Source: Sclerotiophoma versabilis
Taxonomy: Eukaryota > Ascomycota > Dothideomycetes > Pleosporales > Didymellaceae
Assembly: GCA_012274445.1 (NCBI GenBank)
Contig: JAAROD010000011.1
Span: forward strand, 372,001 to 436,000
Reading direction: 5' to 3'
Length of the DNA: 64,000 nucleotides
Each line of letters opens with the position of its first letter. The stretch's first letter is position 1. The translations under genes were made by a program, and so were the position numbers. The notes below the pieces were generated by a model. That model ran no database searches, was not told the origin of the DNA, and saw only the letters and a list, made by a program, of their open reading frames with translations. Positions 23,541-35,043 of this stretch are shown here, piece after piece.

Positions 23541-23769
23541 CGTCTTTTCGCAGTAGTTGGTGTTTTTTCGTTGTATGTTTATCAAACCTCGCCTGGCCTT
23601 CGAGAGCAAAGTATATAGATAAAGCTACTCAGCTTCACTGCCGTAGGTCTACAATTCCGTACACAAGTACAAATGATTCGTCAAACAGGCTGAGGCGATT
23701 CCTTCATTGCTCTCGCGGCAATGTTCAACGTGGTTGCACAGTCGGAATTTCTAGGAGGTAGAACTTTGT

Positions 23770-24625
23770 TCTTGGGGTCCAATTTGCACTTATAATATCA
23801 ATGGTCCCAGGTGTTAAGAAAGGTATGGATCATTAACGAGGTCTCATTCCCCAGCACCTAGGGTTTATTCGTGTGTTTCCCATATCTAGACCTGGAACTA
23901 TCAGTTAGCTAAGCTACTCAAGCATCATATTGTTAGTTATCCTTCAGCTTCAAGTGGCACGAAGTACAACAATCGTAGCGTGACAATGTACGATTAAATC
24001 TTCTGGTTCACTGAAGTTCTCATATCTCGAAGTCGACTTTGCTATTATTAGCGCTTCAACACCGATCCTCTGGCCCAAAATTAAGACTACGTGGAGTCAA
24101 ATTAGGGCCGTGAAGGAAGTCGTCGCGACGTCGGAACCGCACTTCGATGTGGTACGAACAGACGACCTCGAGATACAGGCCAAAAGACCTCCATCGTTGA
24201 TAGGCCGGAAAAATATTGTCGGGTTATCGGCTAGTGAAAGCACGGAGGGAAAGACATTTTACATGGGCAATCGCCCAGAGACGAGAACATTGCAAATTCC
24301 TCCGCTTGCGCAGATGGCACGCATTTCGTGGGCAATGCGCCGTTTCAAAGGACAACGACCTGCAATCAATGTTCTCTCGCATCTTTGACAAATTTATAAT
24401 AAGTTTCTACTTTCATGCATTGTAAGCTGTGTGCTGTCACTCTCACCGTTCAGTTTGCGCCCTCAAAATTGTAAATCGTCCCTTAAAGATTGCTGTATAG
24501 AGCTTCCTACATCAGAGAAATCCCCAACAGTGAGTTCTTAATGACGCAGTGGCTTCTGCCCATAGACTAATGACCTAAATCGCATGAGTCAGCTACATGG
24601 CTTTGAACAGTTTTTGGGTTTGTAC
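23770..24625. other. Intergenic, no supported gene
   Basis: An open 92-codon plus-strand frame (24110-24388) begins with GTG and has no recognisable features. The stretch lies downstream of the methyltransferase stop and upstream of the decayed transporter. Nothing else is seen. Confidence 0.4.
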
Positions 24626-25968
24626 TTACAGCTCTTGATATGCGTGGATCTTACGATCTTTCAACGCCGTCCGCATCTTAGCCAAGTAAACTTGAACTTC
24701 CTCAATACTCCAGTGCAGCACTGTTGTTAGGAGGTATAAACTCCATCCTTCGATGCCCTGTTCCCAATGTATCCTGTTGTACTGCCCAATCTCTTTGAAT
24801 CGTTTATCTGCCGCCCATCCACCAATGGGCAGCTTCCAGCGGTGCTCTACAACGTTCACAAAGCCGGCAGCCTCCATGTTGCCTTTTGCTTCATCAACAA
24901 CACGCAGAGTTTTCCCAAACTTGTCACCGAGTAAAAGCGAAGTCTTGCCCCATTGATCGAAGATCGAGTCGGGTTCCACAGTACCGTCGTCTGATTTAGG
25001 ATTCACACTCATTTCGACTTGTTCGTAGTATCCACCAGGTTGAAGATGGCTTGTAGAGTTATTTCATGACAGAACCCTAGCCAGGTTTATCAACTTACGC
25101 TAGAACTTCCTTGTAAAAGGCTGGCCAGTCAGCGACGCAGCCATACAGTGATCGCGCATGGATGAAATCAAAGCTTTCTTTGCGGAAGACCCATGGCTCG
25201 GTAAAATCATCAACTTCGAAATGTAGATTTGGGGGTATCAGAGACGGTTGTGTGGGACTGAGGTCTGTTCCGAGTACCTAGGCTTGTTAGGTGGACATGT
25301 CATATGCTGGCATATTATACGAACCTCGGCCGACGGATATTTGTCCGCAAAGTCGCTGTCTGTCAGTTAGCTGTTGTGTACCTCGTGTGTAACAAGCGAC
25401 TGACATAGCCCAAATTCCTGTTCCTGTCCCTAAATCTAGAACTCGCTGAATAAAGAGTCGTTGTCAACATGGGACTAGCTGTTGCACAATTTTAAAACAT
25501 ACTATGGGGTTCTCTGGTATGGGCGCCAGGTTTAACTCGCCATCGAGCACAAGCGAGCAGATGTGGTGACTATGTCAATCAATATACACAACCAGTCGAA
25601 AGAATCGGAGCGCATACAATATGTCTAGTTGGTCCGCTTGTTCCTCGTCGTTCGGCCCCCCTGCGCTCTTTTAGTGCTAATACCGAATTACGATTGCAGA
25701 CAACGCACAATATGAGCCTTCTTTGTATGCATGATATCGTCGGCCATTGCGGTACTTGTAGTTAAGTATAGCAGATTTCAGTGTCGTGGTCTCGCTTCAT
25801 GTTCTATCAGTACTCGTTAAGCGAGTCAGTCCTCCGTGGAACTCACGATGCGTCGTCATCGTTGTAGGCTGAATCCGTATCTGAATCCTGCAGTCACCTT
25901 CAGCGTCCGGCCCGCGGACGGATTCGAAGATAGCTCACAATGGCAATTTGAGCCTCTGGGTCAGCCAT
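24626..25968 (-). CDS. LaeA-like SAM-dependent methyltransferase
   Basis: Nine exons keep a single frame: 25968-25939, 25887-25847, 25794-25709, 25660-25618, 25569-25503, 25445-25405, 25355-25325, 25277-25099 and 25049-24626, total 313 residues. All introns have GT...AG ends and are 40-60 nt. Family signs: NGRRYHAYKEGSY before the core; DGELNLAPI; VLDLGTGTGIWAIDFA (SAM motif I, residues 91-106); EVLGTDLSP; FDFIHARSLYG; GGYYEQVE; and a C-terminal methyltransferase lid. This is the large fungal class typified by LaeA and 'UMTA' proteins. Most members are not LaeA orthologues but act in secondary metabolism or on unknown acceptors. It is divergent from a P450, with 565 bp between starts. Such intron density in a 313-residue gene is unusual in this window. 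Confidence 0.9.
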
Positions 25969-26533
25969 GGCGCGCAAAAGAAATATCTGTTATTTTCAAT
26001 GGAATCCGTGGAGGATAAAGCTGTCAGTTATTAGCAGCGGGGTGTCACGGCACGGCTCGCTACTAAGGGCCCCACTTTTGCAGCCCTTTCCCACCTGCAT
26101 GCAGGCATGCCAGTGCACGGTCCCCACATGCTTGCGCAATCAACAAAACCCTCCAATTGGCTGCATGCGGGTCGTCAGCGGGTCCTCAGTGAATCAAACC
26201 GCAGGGGATGCACATGACGAGTTGATCCGTCGCTCTTTCGCCGACACAGCTGCAGCCCAGATTTTGCTGAAAGCCGAATATTGAGGGTTATTGGACACAT
26301 TTACCACCCGTCTTGCGGGCAATAGCAGATTCTGTACACGCCCGCGAGATGCAAGATCGGCTCGATGCGATGCATTGCCGTGTGATTCATGTGCATTTGC
26401 AGCGCGACTTGCCGATAACGGTTTATCTGCTAGGCTTTACGTCGGCCAATTATTAGCCGAGAGATAATACGTGTACCTATCTATTGTGCTGTTCGTCCTT
26501 TCCACCGCAGTGTTCCGCCTGGTCTCAGACATA
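25969..26533. promoter_or_regulatory. Divergent promoter between LaeA-like methyltransferase and P450
   Basis: Shared upstream DNA of the minus-strand methyltransferase and the plus-strand P450. It contains a perfect 12 bp palindrome (CCTGCATGCAGG, 26094-26105), a CCAAT box, and a CGG-N11-CCG inverted triplet (26443-26459) 75 bp before the P450 ATG, the kind of spacing bound by Zn2Cys6 dimers. Co-regulation is inferred from layout and these sites. Confidence 0.5.
26443..26459. promoter_or_regulatory. CGG-N11-CCG inverted triplet with CCAAT box
   Basis: Sequence CGGCCAATTATTAGCCG: outer CGG/CCG triplets face each other with 11 bases between, and the inner four bases on each side extend the symmetry (CGGC...GCCG). 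A CCAAT box overlaps. Gal4-type Zn2Cys6 dimers bind such inverted triplets with a spacing specific to each factor. Confidence 0.35.
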
Positions 26534-28433
26534 ATGCAGACCCTCGAAAATGGGGCCGTGGGCGTCCTACTGTCCACCGCGCTGGCAACTGTCGTCGCGT
26601 ATGCAGTGTACACTGTCGTCTATAACGTCTACTTTCACCCATTGTCCAAGTTCCCAGGACCACGGTTAGCTGCTACGACGGCTTACTGGAAGGCCTACGT
26701 GGAGTGTATAGCAAATCGGTCCTTTTGCCACGAACTTGTTGACCTGCATACGCGGTATGGTAAGATCATCTGAAACTCGGCACAACAACATCCGCTGACA
26801 TCCAGGCGTGATGTAGGCGATGTGGTTCGTGTAGGGCCTAACGAGGTAAGAATACCAATACTCCCTCTAGGGCCACCCTTCAACGTGCGCTAATACTTCC
26901 CATATAGCTCCACTTTGCTAATCCGAAGGCTTACAACGACATCTACAACAATAAAAACCGCTGGGATAAGGAAGCACGTCTGTATAAGAGCTTCGGCGAG
27001 GACAGGTCCAGCTTTGGCTTCCTCACATACGCCGAAAGCAAAGTCCGCAAGGATGTGCTCAACCGTTCCTTCTCGCAAACTGCAATCGATGGCGCGGAGA
27101 ACTTGGTGGTCGAGCAAACAAAAGCATTGTGCGCGGCATTTACTAAGCAGAGCAAGGCTTGCAAGAGCGCGGACTTGTACTACGCCTATCGCTGTCTGAG
27201 CATGGACATCATCTGCACCTTCTGTTTCGGAAAGCCAATTCATGCCGTTGACGCGCCTGATTTCGCGGCTCCAATCGTGGTGGCTATGGATGCATCGTTG
27301 CCTGTGTTCATTCGCTTCAAGTACTCGGAATTGTACAAGAACATGATCATGAACTGTCCGCCAAAATTATCTAGGATCATTAGTCCATCAACCGCCGGAC
27401 TCGTAGATCTACAACAGGTATGCTTCTATGCCCACGCCCATCTCGATAGAAACTTAACAATGATAAAACCCTGCGCTAACAGTATTCAGCTTCTCAAACG
27501 GCAGATCAGCGATCTTACTGACGATCCGGAAAAGTTACAAAAGCTACCTCACAATATGACTATCTACCACCGTCTTATGGATCCTAAGGCATTCCGTGAC
27601 AACACAGTTCCATCTGCTGGGAGTCTGTACGAGGAAGGCCAAGCGCTCATGTTTGGTGGCGCCGACACTGTCGGTAACACTCTGATGGTCGGGACCCATC
27701 ACTTGCTCCAGCAACCCACTGTTTTGCAGAAACTGAAGGAGGAGCTGTCAGCAGCCTGGCCGACTCTGTCAAAAGAGCCGAGGTTACGCGAACTCGAAAA
27801 TCTGCCATATCTGAACGCTGTTATTAAGGAGTCACTGCGGATGTCGTCCGGTGTTGTGTCTGGCTTGTTGCGTGTGGTGCCATCGTCTGGTGCGACGATT
27901 AATGGAGTCACAGTACCACCAAAGGTATACAAGAGTTTTCTCAACCAAGTGAAACACGTGACTGATAAAACCCAGACTATTGTTTCTTGCGGTAGCACAT
28001 TCGTTCATTACAACTCGTCTGTCTTCCCTGAACCGAACAAATTTATTCCTGAGCGCTGGCTTGAGTCCACCGAGCTAGATAACTGGCTCGTTGCTTTCTC
28101 CCGCGGCCCACGTATGTGTCTGGGCATCAAGTAAGTGCAAGCATATAGGATATGGTGTTAGTTGTGTAATTCCAGCACTAACTTGTCGGTGCAACGCAGC
28201 CTTGCATGGGCAGAACTACGTCTTGGATTCGCCCATACCATCCGCAAATTCGACTTTTCACTCCAGGAACCAATGTAAGTTAAGCAGTTTCCCTCATTGT
28301 ATTCTCGACTATTGGGCTGCTGCAGCATTGTGTTAACATAATTAGGCCAGAAAAACTGCCGTTCCGAGATACATTTCTGCCATTCTTCTATGGAAAACAT
28401 CTGCGAGTAAACGTGCAGCCTGTAGAAGCCTGA
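26534..28433 (+). CDS. Cytochrome P450 monooxygenase, seven exons
   Basis: Exons 26534-26759, 26817-26845, 26908-27417, 27490-27924, 27976-28130, 28200-28274 and 28346-28433 give 505 residues. The second exon is only 29 nt. An N-terminal anchor leads to FHPLSKFPGPRLAA. FGGADTVGNT (about 310-319) is the I-helix motif, ESLR (370-373) the ExxR, PERWL the PERF-like block, and FSRGPRMCLG the haem loop with Cys448. The style resembles fungal CYP families of secondary metabolism. The intron at 27925-27975 is 51 nt without a stop, so unspliced RNA would still read through. It is divergent from a LaeA-like methyltransferase, suggesting joint tailoring of one metabolite, though no backbone synthase lies in the window. 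Confidence 0.92.
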
Positions 28434-29440
28434 TCGACCTATCGATACTGCGCAAGGCTTGGTTGTCTTGGCCAGAGGAGGTGTCGAACAAAGCGACTTG
28501 GATCTCTGCACAATTTGTCGGGTGAATGTCTACTGAGGCTGTGTAATGCCTTCAAGCCATCGCCTTGCAAATCATTATGACTTCGTCGTCGCGCGCTCCG
28601 CCTAGTGTTCTTCTTGCTGTAAGCATTTAGTTACTCTTTTGGTGCATTGTCTCATGCGAGAGTCGTATACAATGGCTGTCAAGCAAAGCTTTCACCTTCT
28701 GCACGCACTCTTGATGATCCTGTAGCTCACTCCTGAAGAATGGAGTTGTATACGCCAGTTATACTCTTAGTTATCAGACTGTTCCCATAGCGCCTGGCAG
28801 CTTCCGTCTCACATCTAGAATCTGTTATCCCAAATCAGAGTATCTGTTCGGAGCGCGACAAAATACATCAAGCCCAATTCTCCAGGTGGCCAGCTGCAGC
28901 AATCTGAGAGGGTGATGGCGAATCTAGTGTGTGCAAAGAACAGAAACTTCTTTCGGTCCCATAGCCTAGTTTCTTGATTGAATGCTGACGACTTGTGCTC
29001 ATCGCGCTCATCGAACTCTCCGCGAGTGTTTTAAAACCACCTACACCTTCCCGAGAGTGTCGGCTATTTCCTCGGACTGCTCACCTGTCGTGACATGTAG
29101 TTGCGTCAGGGCCGTAGATCGCTTTGTTGGCACTTCCTCTTAATACGATCTCGTGTCCCAGTAATATCTTCTGCCAATGTTGATCCCTTCCGCTTCAACG
29201 GATGGCCGAGGCCAAGCATTTGATACAACTTATCAGAAGCCGGGAGATCTTTGTGTGAGATGATTTTTTCTCTTATTTGTGAAGCTAAACACCGCTGGTT
29301 TTCATGGGGACTCTGCAACGCAATTCTGCTACATTATGCGGACATATTACTTGATCCGTCATTTCGTCCCCAGCTGCGCAATAAACGCACTCTACCCACC
29401 TCTTAGGTTAAAACTCACTGCTCCAGTAGAGCGCATGCCT
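28434..29440. other. Intergenic, no supported gene
   Basis: No frame shows family resemblance. A 70-codon minus-strand frame at 29106-29318 has a Lys/Glu-rich, protein-like composition but no ATG. It could be a relic exon. Confidence 0.4.
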
Positions 29441-30314
29441 TCATCTTGTCTCACTGTGGAGTTTGTGTAGATGGTGAATGTCTTCTACTTCCAGCCATGG
29501 TTGCGACCCTGCGACTTGCAGACTTTGTTCGTTCACCGGCAACTCCGTTCTTTCCTTTTCGATAACTTCCACTCTCGGTTCAGCTTCGCCATGTATCTCA
29601 GCTTTTTTGAAACCATCTTGCTCTAGAGGCTTGTAATGGAAGAACCGCCATACCTTTTTCCAAGCAGGAAATATCACAAACGCAGATAGGAGGACTAGTG
29701 CTGCACTGATTGCGATCCTTGCATATGCACCTGGGGAAAAGACTGGCCAGCATCAATTACTGTTTGGTAGGAGTCAGTTGTCATATCGGAGGGGGGGAAG
29801 AGTGGCTGACCAATGTTACTTCCATTGTGGTTGAGGAAGTATATGGTTTTGTAGATAGCGGTGACGTCTTCCGGATTTCCCGTTCTAGCCTGACTGATAC
29901 AGAATCTTTCATGCTGTCAATAGTGAGAGAGGTTTTTTGAAGAAGAAGAAGAAGAAAAGCTTGTCTTAGCATGTTGATGCCGTCTTGGGACCGTTTCGAG
30001 AACTTAGTAGGTGATGTCGTGGACCAAAGGAGGCGTGAGTGTTAGGTTAAAAGCCGAGTCAGACAGGGATTACTTACTTGCTCTCTCGTCCTGAGATCCA
30101 TTACCGATAGTGAAAGCAACTGTAGCATTTTTCTTACCATTTCGGCGCGTTCGATGCTGCTTACAGTGTAGAGCTTCAGGCCATCGTTCCGGATCAGTTG
30201 GGAAGCTTCTTCAAATATCTCACAAGCATCGGCAGAAATCCATATTTGTGGTAATATGATGTTGAGTCGATGACAAGCCAAGCCGGACTCTATGTGGCAC
30301 CGGCAAAGTGCACG
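29441..30314 (-). CDS. Candidate membrane protein, three well-joined exons, 5' end unresolved
   Basis: Exons 30314-30078, 29913-29811 and 29730-29441 join in consistent phases (0, then 1) through GTAAGT...GACAG and GTCAGC...CCCAG introns, giving 209 codons to a TGA. The middle exon carries NPEDVTAIYKTIYFLNHNGSNIG, followed by one clear hydrophobic span (AISAALVLLSAFVIFPAW) and a charged cytosolic tail of about 70 residues rich in Glu. I do not recognise the family. Upstream, a frame open to 30441 contains a strongly hydrophobic Leu/Phe/Ser stretch that could be a signal peptide, but it lacks an in-frame ATG, so exon 1 is uncertain. The gene could also be a 5'-damaged copy. Confidence 0.5.
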
Positions 30315-30812
30315 CTGTACAAGACTCTTTCAGTAGCCTTGGAAGTATAGAGTCCTTTCTTTATAGAACAATCTTCTATTTTAGAATCCTTCGCTCTGAA
30401 AACTAGTTCACGGATGGAAAAAATATCATGTGTACAAATACTAGTCTCAGACTTAGTGCGTGTACGTCGCCATCTTCAATTCCGCTATTGAATACGACCC
30501 TGCATCTCTTCTCTTCCAGCAAAAGCCCTTGCTGACTAGAGAATTTGCCCTGACAGGATGTGATCAGCAACATTGAGGCGGAAGTCGCAGATTGAAATGA
30601 GGTTAGCAAGAAGAATAGGCCTAGAAGTAGTAAGGCACAAGAACAAAATCGCGGAGCCGAGTTGACACGAGAACACAACGGCCATATGCTCTCACAGAGA
30701 CAGAGATAGAAAACCAGGCTTTTTTAAAGTCTCATCTACACAATCGTTGGAACGGCTTGGTGCTCTAGCAAGTGTATCGTGAATATCCCCTTCATCAACT
30801 CCCCCCTTGTAT

Positions 30813-31410
30813 TCAATGACAGCCAATCCATTCTTCGCCAAGAGAATCTTCAACAGACAAATCTCTCGTAATCGCCAAGCCAGCGTCATTGTCAAGCACT
30901 CTTCGTTCCTTGCTTGCGAATTGAGCTTCGGCCTCAGAACCCGCATTGATCTCGACTTTAGCTGGGCATTCAACAACTCCACCGGATCGTAGTCGCACAC
31001 AGATTTGTCTTGATTCTGCGCGCTATTGTACGGACAGATCAAGGGTATGAGGAGTAACTTAGTAGGCGCGATCCAATCAGACGACTCCCCAGCGCGACCT
31101 CTAACGCTGGCTACGCTCGATGGTGATTGAGAGAGTACTAGCTTCGGTGTATCCGAAGGGAATCTTCATCTGGATGACAAGAGGCTGTCTTCCTTGTGGG
31201 GGATGTATGGGGGAATTTCCTTGGGCCAAGGAGACCATGTCTATTTGATAATTCGGGATTTTCGCAGCATTTGAAAATGCGTCGTGACATTGTGCACTCT
31301 ATCGCATGTATCTTGAAGGCGTCTATGATTCTTCTTTCGCTGCGGATTACTGCGCGAGTAGACTCTACCGCGTCTGAAATGATGTTGGCCTGCTCGTCCG
31401 AGGGGCTCAT
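30813..31410 (-). CDS. Candidate acidic protein of unknown function, three exons
   Basis: Proposed exons 31410-31369, 31298-31115 and 31015-30813 give 142 residues. The phases match at each junction, but the donors (GTAGAG, GTAGCC) are weak. The second exon ends in QMKIPFGYTEASTLSITIE and the last holds RLRSGGVVECPAK followed by an acidic stretch ending EEWIGCH. A shorter version starting at the ATG at 31238 is equally possible. No family is recognised. It is listed because the frame-C text of the last exon is charged and ordered, unlike the alternative frames. Confidence 0.35.
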
Positions 31411-31645
31411 TTTAATTATCAACTCCCGGCTCATTGTGGCTTGGTCTTGTGAATTGAGAGGCACCCGGGTTTAAAGCGATTATCTGTAAGTTCCTTTACT
31501 TAGACTGCAACGCGCGAGTTCTTTTCGTTCCTACTATTACTTACTAGTCCCCAGGCGGAGCTGTCAGGAGTTCATCGCGGTACCCTAGCCCTCCTAGCTG
31601 ACTCGGGCGAAGGCGTCGAAGCAGTTGGAGGTCACGGGTTTCGAT

Positions 31646-32034
31646 GAGCACAATCCAGCATTGAAGCTGTATTCGCACCTCGGCGCACGCTTGAACGACG
31701 TGGAGAACCCGGATCACAAACATCCCTAGTCATCGGTGCAAGACAGCGCGGCAGTCTATCCTCAGACTCAACTTCCAACTCGGACAGCCGAAGAACCCTC
31801 ATCCCCAGCACATACAACTCGCGCCTGCATAAGACAGGCCTGAAGAAGGAAGACTATGGACTCCGATTTCTATGTGAGATAATCTCAGAAGCAGAGAAAG
31901 ACGATAACCCCCCTTGAAATACTCCAGTCATCTCCAAACAGGACAGAGTGGCAAGAATCAGATCGAAACCCTCGACAAGGAATAGCAAAGTATCTACGGC
32001 CCCAGACCTTCTAAACAGTGCACTAAAGTCGTAA
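31646..32034 (+). pseudogene. Gene relic, open text interrupted by one TGA
   Basis: The plus-strand frame runs without an ATG from about 31646 to a TGA at 31915-31917, and continues in the same frame to a TAA at 32032. It encodes protein-like text rich in Ser, Arg and Lys, including SRLHKTGLKKEDYGLRFL before the stop and KPSTRNSKVSTAPDLLNSAL after it. An upstream piece in another frame (ending at about 31725) is also protein-like. This fits the decayed 3' part of a gene I cannot identify. CGA to TGA would explain the internal stop. Confidence 0.35.
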
Positions 32035-33187
32035 ATGACACGTGATTCGCGTCACGGACGAAGGCGTTGGCAATATCTCCTTCGACCCTATGAAGAAAGC
32101 GCTACTAGCCCTCTCCTCACGCAATGATTTCCTTCCTGCAAAGGCTGACCATCAGTCTGCTCTCCACTCCCTCTTACAATCTGCGATGATTGCACCAAAA
32201 CTTCGAAGGGCGTTGTATATCTCGCCAGTGCCTTGGGAGTTGGGTTCCCGCCTTTATCGTTCGTGGTTGTCAGTTTTCGTCACTGCTCAGCGCAGTCTCT
32301 GTCACGAGCTCGACCCGAGCATGAAGATGCAAGACAGCATTTTGCAACACGATTCTGAAGGCCATTTTCTAACCGGCCGAAAGCGTTGAACTCGCGCTTA
32401 ACCCGCAACCAGCCATCCATGTAAGGCTCACACTGAAGCCCACCGAGTCTCTCTCTCTCTCTTTCTCTCCTAGAGCAACATCACTGCAACGCATTTCCGC
32501 GCTGTGTATACCAGGACTTGAACTCGTCTCGCGCTCCTTTGTTGGGTTCAGGCTACTAGTTTTCCAACAACGGCGTATAGCTTCTCTCGGGCTGTGTGTG
32601 TGTGTGTGTGGGGTTTGCACAGCAGGAATTGCAGAGACGCTCCATTGCAGAGACACTCCATTGCAGAGACGCTTTAATACTACGCGTTACTGTAGCAATA
32701 TAAAGACATCTTAAATAGCACTACACTTTAGTGTTATGTCTACTATTAAGTTAAGGAAGCTTTATAGCTTTGCTACTCTGTTATAGAAGAGGAATGCTCA
32801 ATTTCAGAACAGTCTCTTCTAAGCCTAGACGCCTTGTGCATGATTATGGATGAGCAGTGAAGAAGTGCAATGTCAAAAAAAAAAAAAAAAAAGAAAAAAA
32901 GAAAAAAAAAACCCGCAAGACGTAAAGGTAAGAAGTGAAGCTTGATTTTTTAGCGTCGCGCTAAATCGATTAGCGCGTCGAGCTATAGCTGTGGTGAAGC
33001 CTTGGGAAAGCAGTGACACCTTGGGAAAGCAGTGACAATCGGTAATGCCTGAAGCGCGCTCTCGCTGCGCAATACTCGTGATACCAACTATTGGTATTTG
33101 TGCTGTCCCTCGACGAGCTAGGGAAGGGTATTTCTGATCGTGTGCACTCCGACTTTCATTATGACAAACGAACCCATCAATAACGCT
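32035..33187. repeat. Repeat-rich intergenic debris
   Basis: Contains a CT tract (32448-32469), a TG tract (32592-32610), three 16 bp units of ATTGCAGAGACGCTCC (32629-32676), an AT-rich TTAG/CTTTAG block (32680-32790), a 37-base A-rich run (32875-32911), an inverted repeat CGCGCTAA-ATCGA-TTAGCGCG (32957-32977) and a tandem 19 bp CTTGGGAAAGCAGTGACAC unit (33001-33037). No coding sequence is supported. The mix suggests mobile-element remnants. Confidence 0.5.
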
Positions 33188-34052
33188 CTACCACTTCCGC
33201 ATAGTCCCTGCTTTCCTCTTCCTGTCCACATCCCTTGCCCACTGGTGGAATATGCTCCCATCATAGACCCTCCTGATGTCCTCCTTCCTCATCTTTCCGT
33301 CCTCCGGCCACAGCATGATGTAAGTCGCCATCCACTCAAACATGGCGCCTCCCCATCCGATCGGATCGCTAACATTCCTCTGCCCTTTGATCTGCTCCAG
33401 CAGCGTCCAGATAGTCAAGTGGTCTGCGCCGTTCGCGTACTTGCTGAAAATATCTTCAAACTGCTGCGGCCGGAATCTGCCTTGACTATCGTACGTGTCG
33501 GAATCGGAGCCGTGCTTGGTGCGGTCGATGTTGACGAGGTTGATGCGGAAGAAAGGGTCCGGCAGCCAGGAGTTGCCTGTGGGGTAGGAGAAGTTGATGT
33601 GGATGATGAACAGTGCAATGGCGGAGAGGATGACGCCAAAGCCGAGGTTGTAGAAGCCGACAAAGGTGTCAGACGGCCAAAGAATGCCATCGCGGTCGCG
33701 GTCAAAGTATTCGCAGTGCTGCTGCAGCACGGTTTGGTGGCGGTGCCGTTTCGCCCAGTCGCCTTCCGTCGTGCCGTCGGGCTTGTCGTAGGTTGCGGCG
33801 ATGTTGGCGCGCGCGAGACCTGGATTTGTTAGTAAACGAGAGACTCAAAATTGAACTATGCATACCCGGTTCCTTGAGCGGAGAGTTCTTGGGGTTCACC
33901 CACGGCCTTTGCCTGCTGGTGATTGGTACGTGATTGACTGTGCGGACATCGCTTGAAGTGAACTCGTAATCGCCATTTGTGAGGTCGCCGTTGGTCAAGG
34001 AGTCGTGGCGGTCGGCAGTGAGCCCTTCGGCGTACCAGACCTTGTCAGTCAT
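33188..34052 (-). CDS. Caleosin family protein (lipid-droplet haem peroxygenase)
   Basis: Exons 34052-33866 and 33819-33188 join across GTATGC...AATCCAG to give 272 residues. An in-frame TTG-less upstream ATG at 34187 would add 45 residues, but the ATG at 34052 has an A at -3 and starts the conserved part. After a variable N-terminus, LQQHCEYFDRDRDGILWP holds a candidate haem-ligand His97 and the calcium-binding EF-hand loop (from Asp102). A central hydrophobic segment with a proline nearby (GVILSAIALFIIH) is the membrane/lipid-droplet part. The C-terminal half contains INLVNIDRTKHGSDSDTYD, a family block. Fungal caleosins are Ca2+-dependent peroxygenases acting on unsaturated fatty acid hydroperoxides and have been linked to sporulation and pathogenesis. 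Confidence 0.9.
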
Positions 34053-35043
34053 GTTTGGGGGGTGACGCGCAGAGCGAAGTGTGAAGTGTGAAGTGTGTAG
34101 TGAGAGGATTGACTCTCTAATCGCCAGCCCTTCGTTACCACCAAAAAGCAGAAGAAGACGAAGCAGAAAGCAAAAGGTTCGCTGCATCGAGCACTCAAAC
34201 CTTCATGATGACGTCAAGACTTGACTAGAAAGAAGCGCTGGAAAAACAACGACGAACGACAAGGTTGCATGGGGAAGGTTGGCATCCGAGATATCCGCTT
34301 GCCGCCCGGTGTCTGCGAGCTTGGTTTCTTGTGTATATGTATAGCGAGCGCTAAGAAAGATAGGCGTAGTGAGGAGGGTTGATCGTCAGGGCGGTATCAC
34401 GTGTGTAGATAGCCGATTGGCGCTAGCAGATGGGTTGCCGATGACCTGTGAACGGCGCTCGGTTACGCATCACAACCAAGGTACGACCAAATGCTACACG
34501 TCGAGTTTTACTGTTCATGAACGCTTGGCTTCCTTTTGGATATCTAATGATATTGATAATGTACAACAGACCCAACACCAATTCGATGCAACAACTGCCT
34601 TGTATGCTGACTTGCATGCTGTGACTCCTCTCAATGCTTCCCCAACACCTAACAATACGCTTACAGCCACTGCAACACTCTTCTAACAGTCCCTTTCTTC
34701 TTCTTGAGTCTGCCATGCGTCTCATCCGATGCATGGCTGTGTTGATGCGTGTGGTGATGGCGGTGATGTTGCGGCTCGAACGGCGTGTCGTTTGCCCTAT
34801 CATACTGGCCGCCGCGATGCCGAAATTGGTCGTATAGCTCGTCCTTCGGTGCTGTACGGCAGTGTGGGTGCTTACTGCTTGCGTCGCTGCTCTGAAGTGG
34901 CTCATTTGCTAATCTGTGATACTTGATGTGCCCATCTGCTTCGTGCTTCTTGTTCGTGCTGACTTTTCCCCTGCTTTCTTTCAATGAGCAAACTCTTCAG
35001 CGCTCAAACGATTTTAAAAATGCTCGGGATCCACATCATCTAA
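34053..35043. other. Intergenic, with one His-rich open frame
   Basis: Promoter of caleosin on the right side and the 3' end of the large Ser/Arg-rich gene on the left. A minus-strand open frame at 34661-34984 is His-, Lys- and Arg-rich (HHRHHHTHQHSH) and protein-like but lacks an ATG and a confident upstream exon. It is not called as a gene. Confidence 0.4.

Noticed and set aside
16095..28433. A single secondary-metabolite cluster including both P450s
   Set aside because: The intervening genes (GH76 wall enzyme, Tm-1 pair) are not biosynthetic and no backbone synthase is present.
34661..34984. His-rich open frame downstream of the disordered gene
   Set aside because: No ATG and no convincing upstream exon; the only possible intron in reach would be 24 nt.
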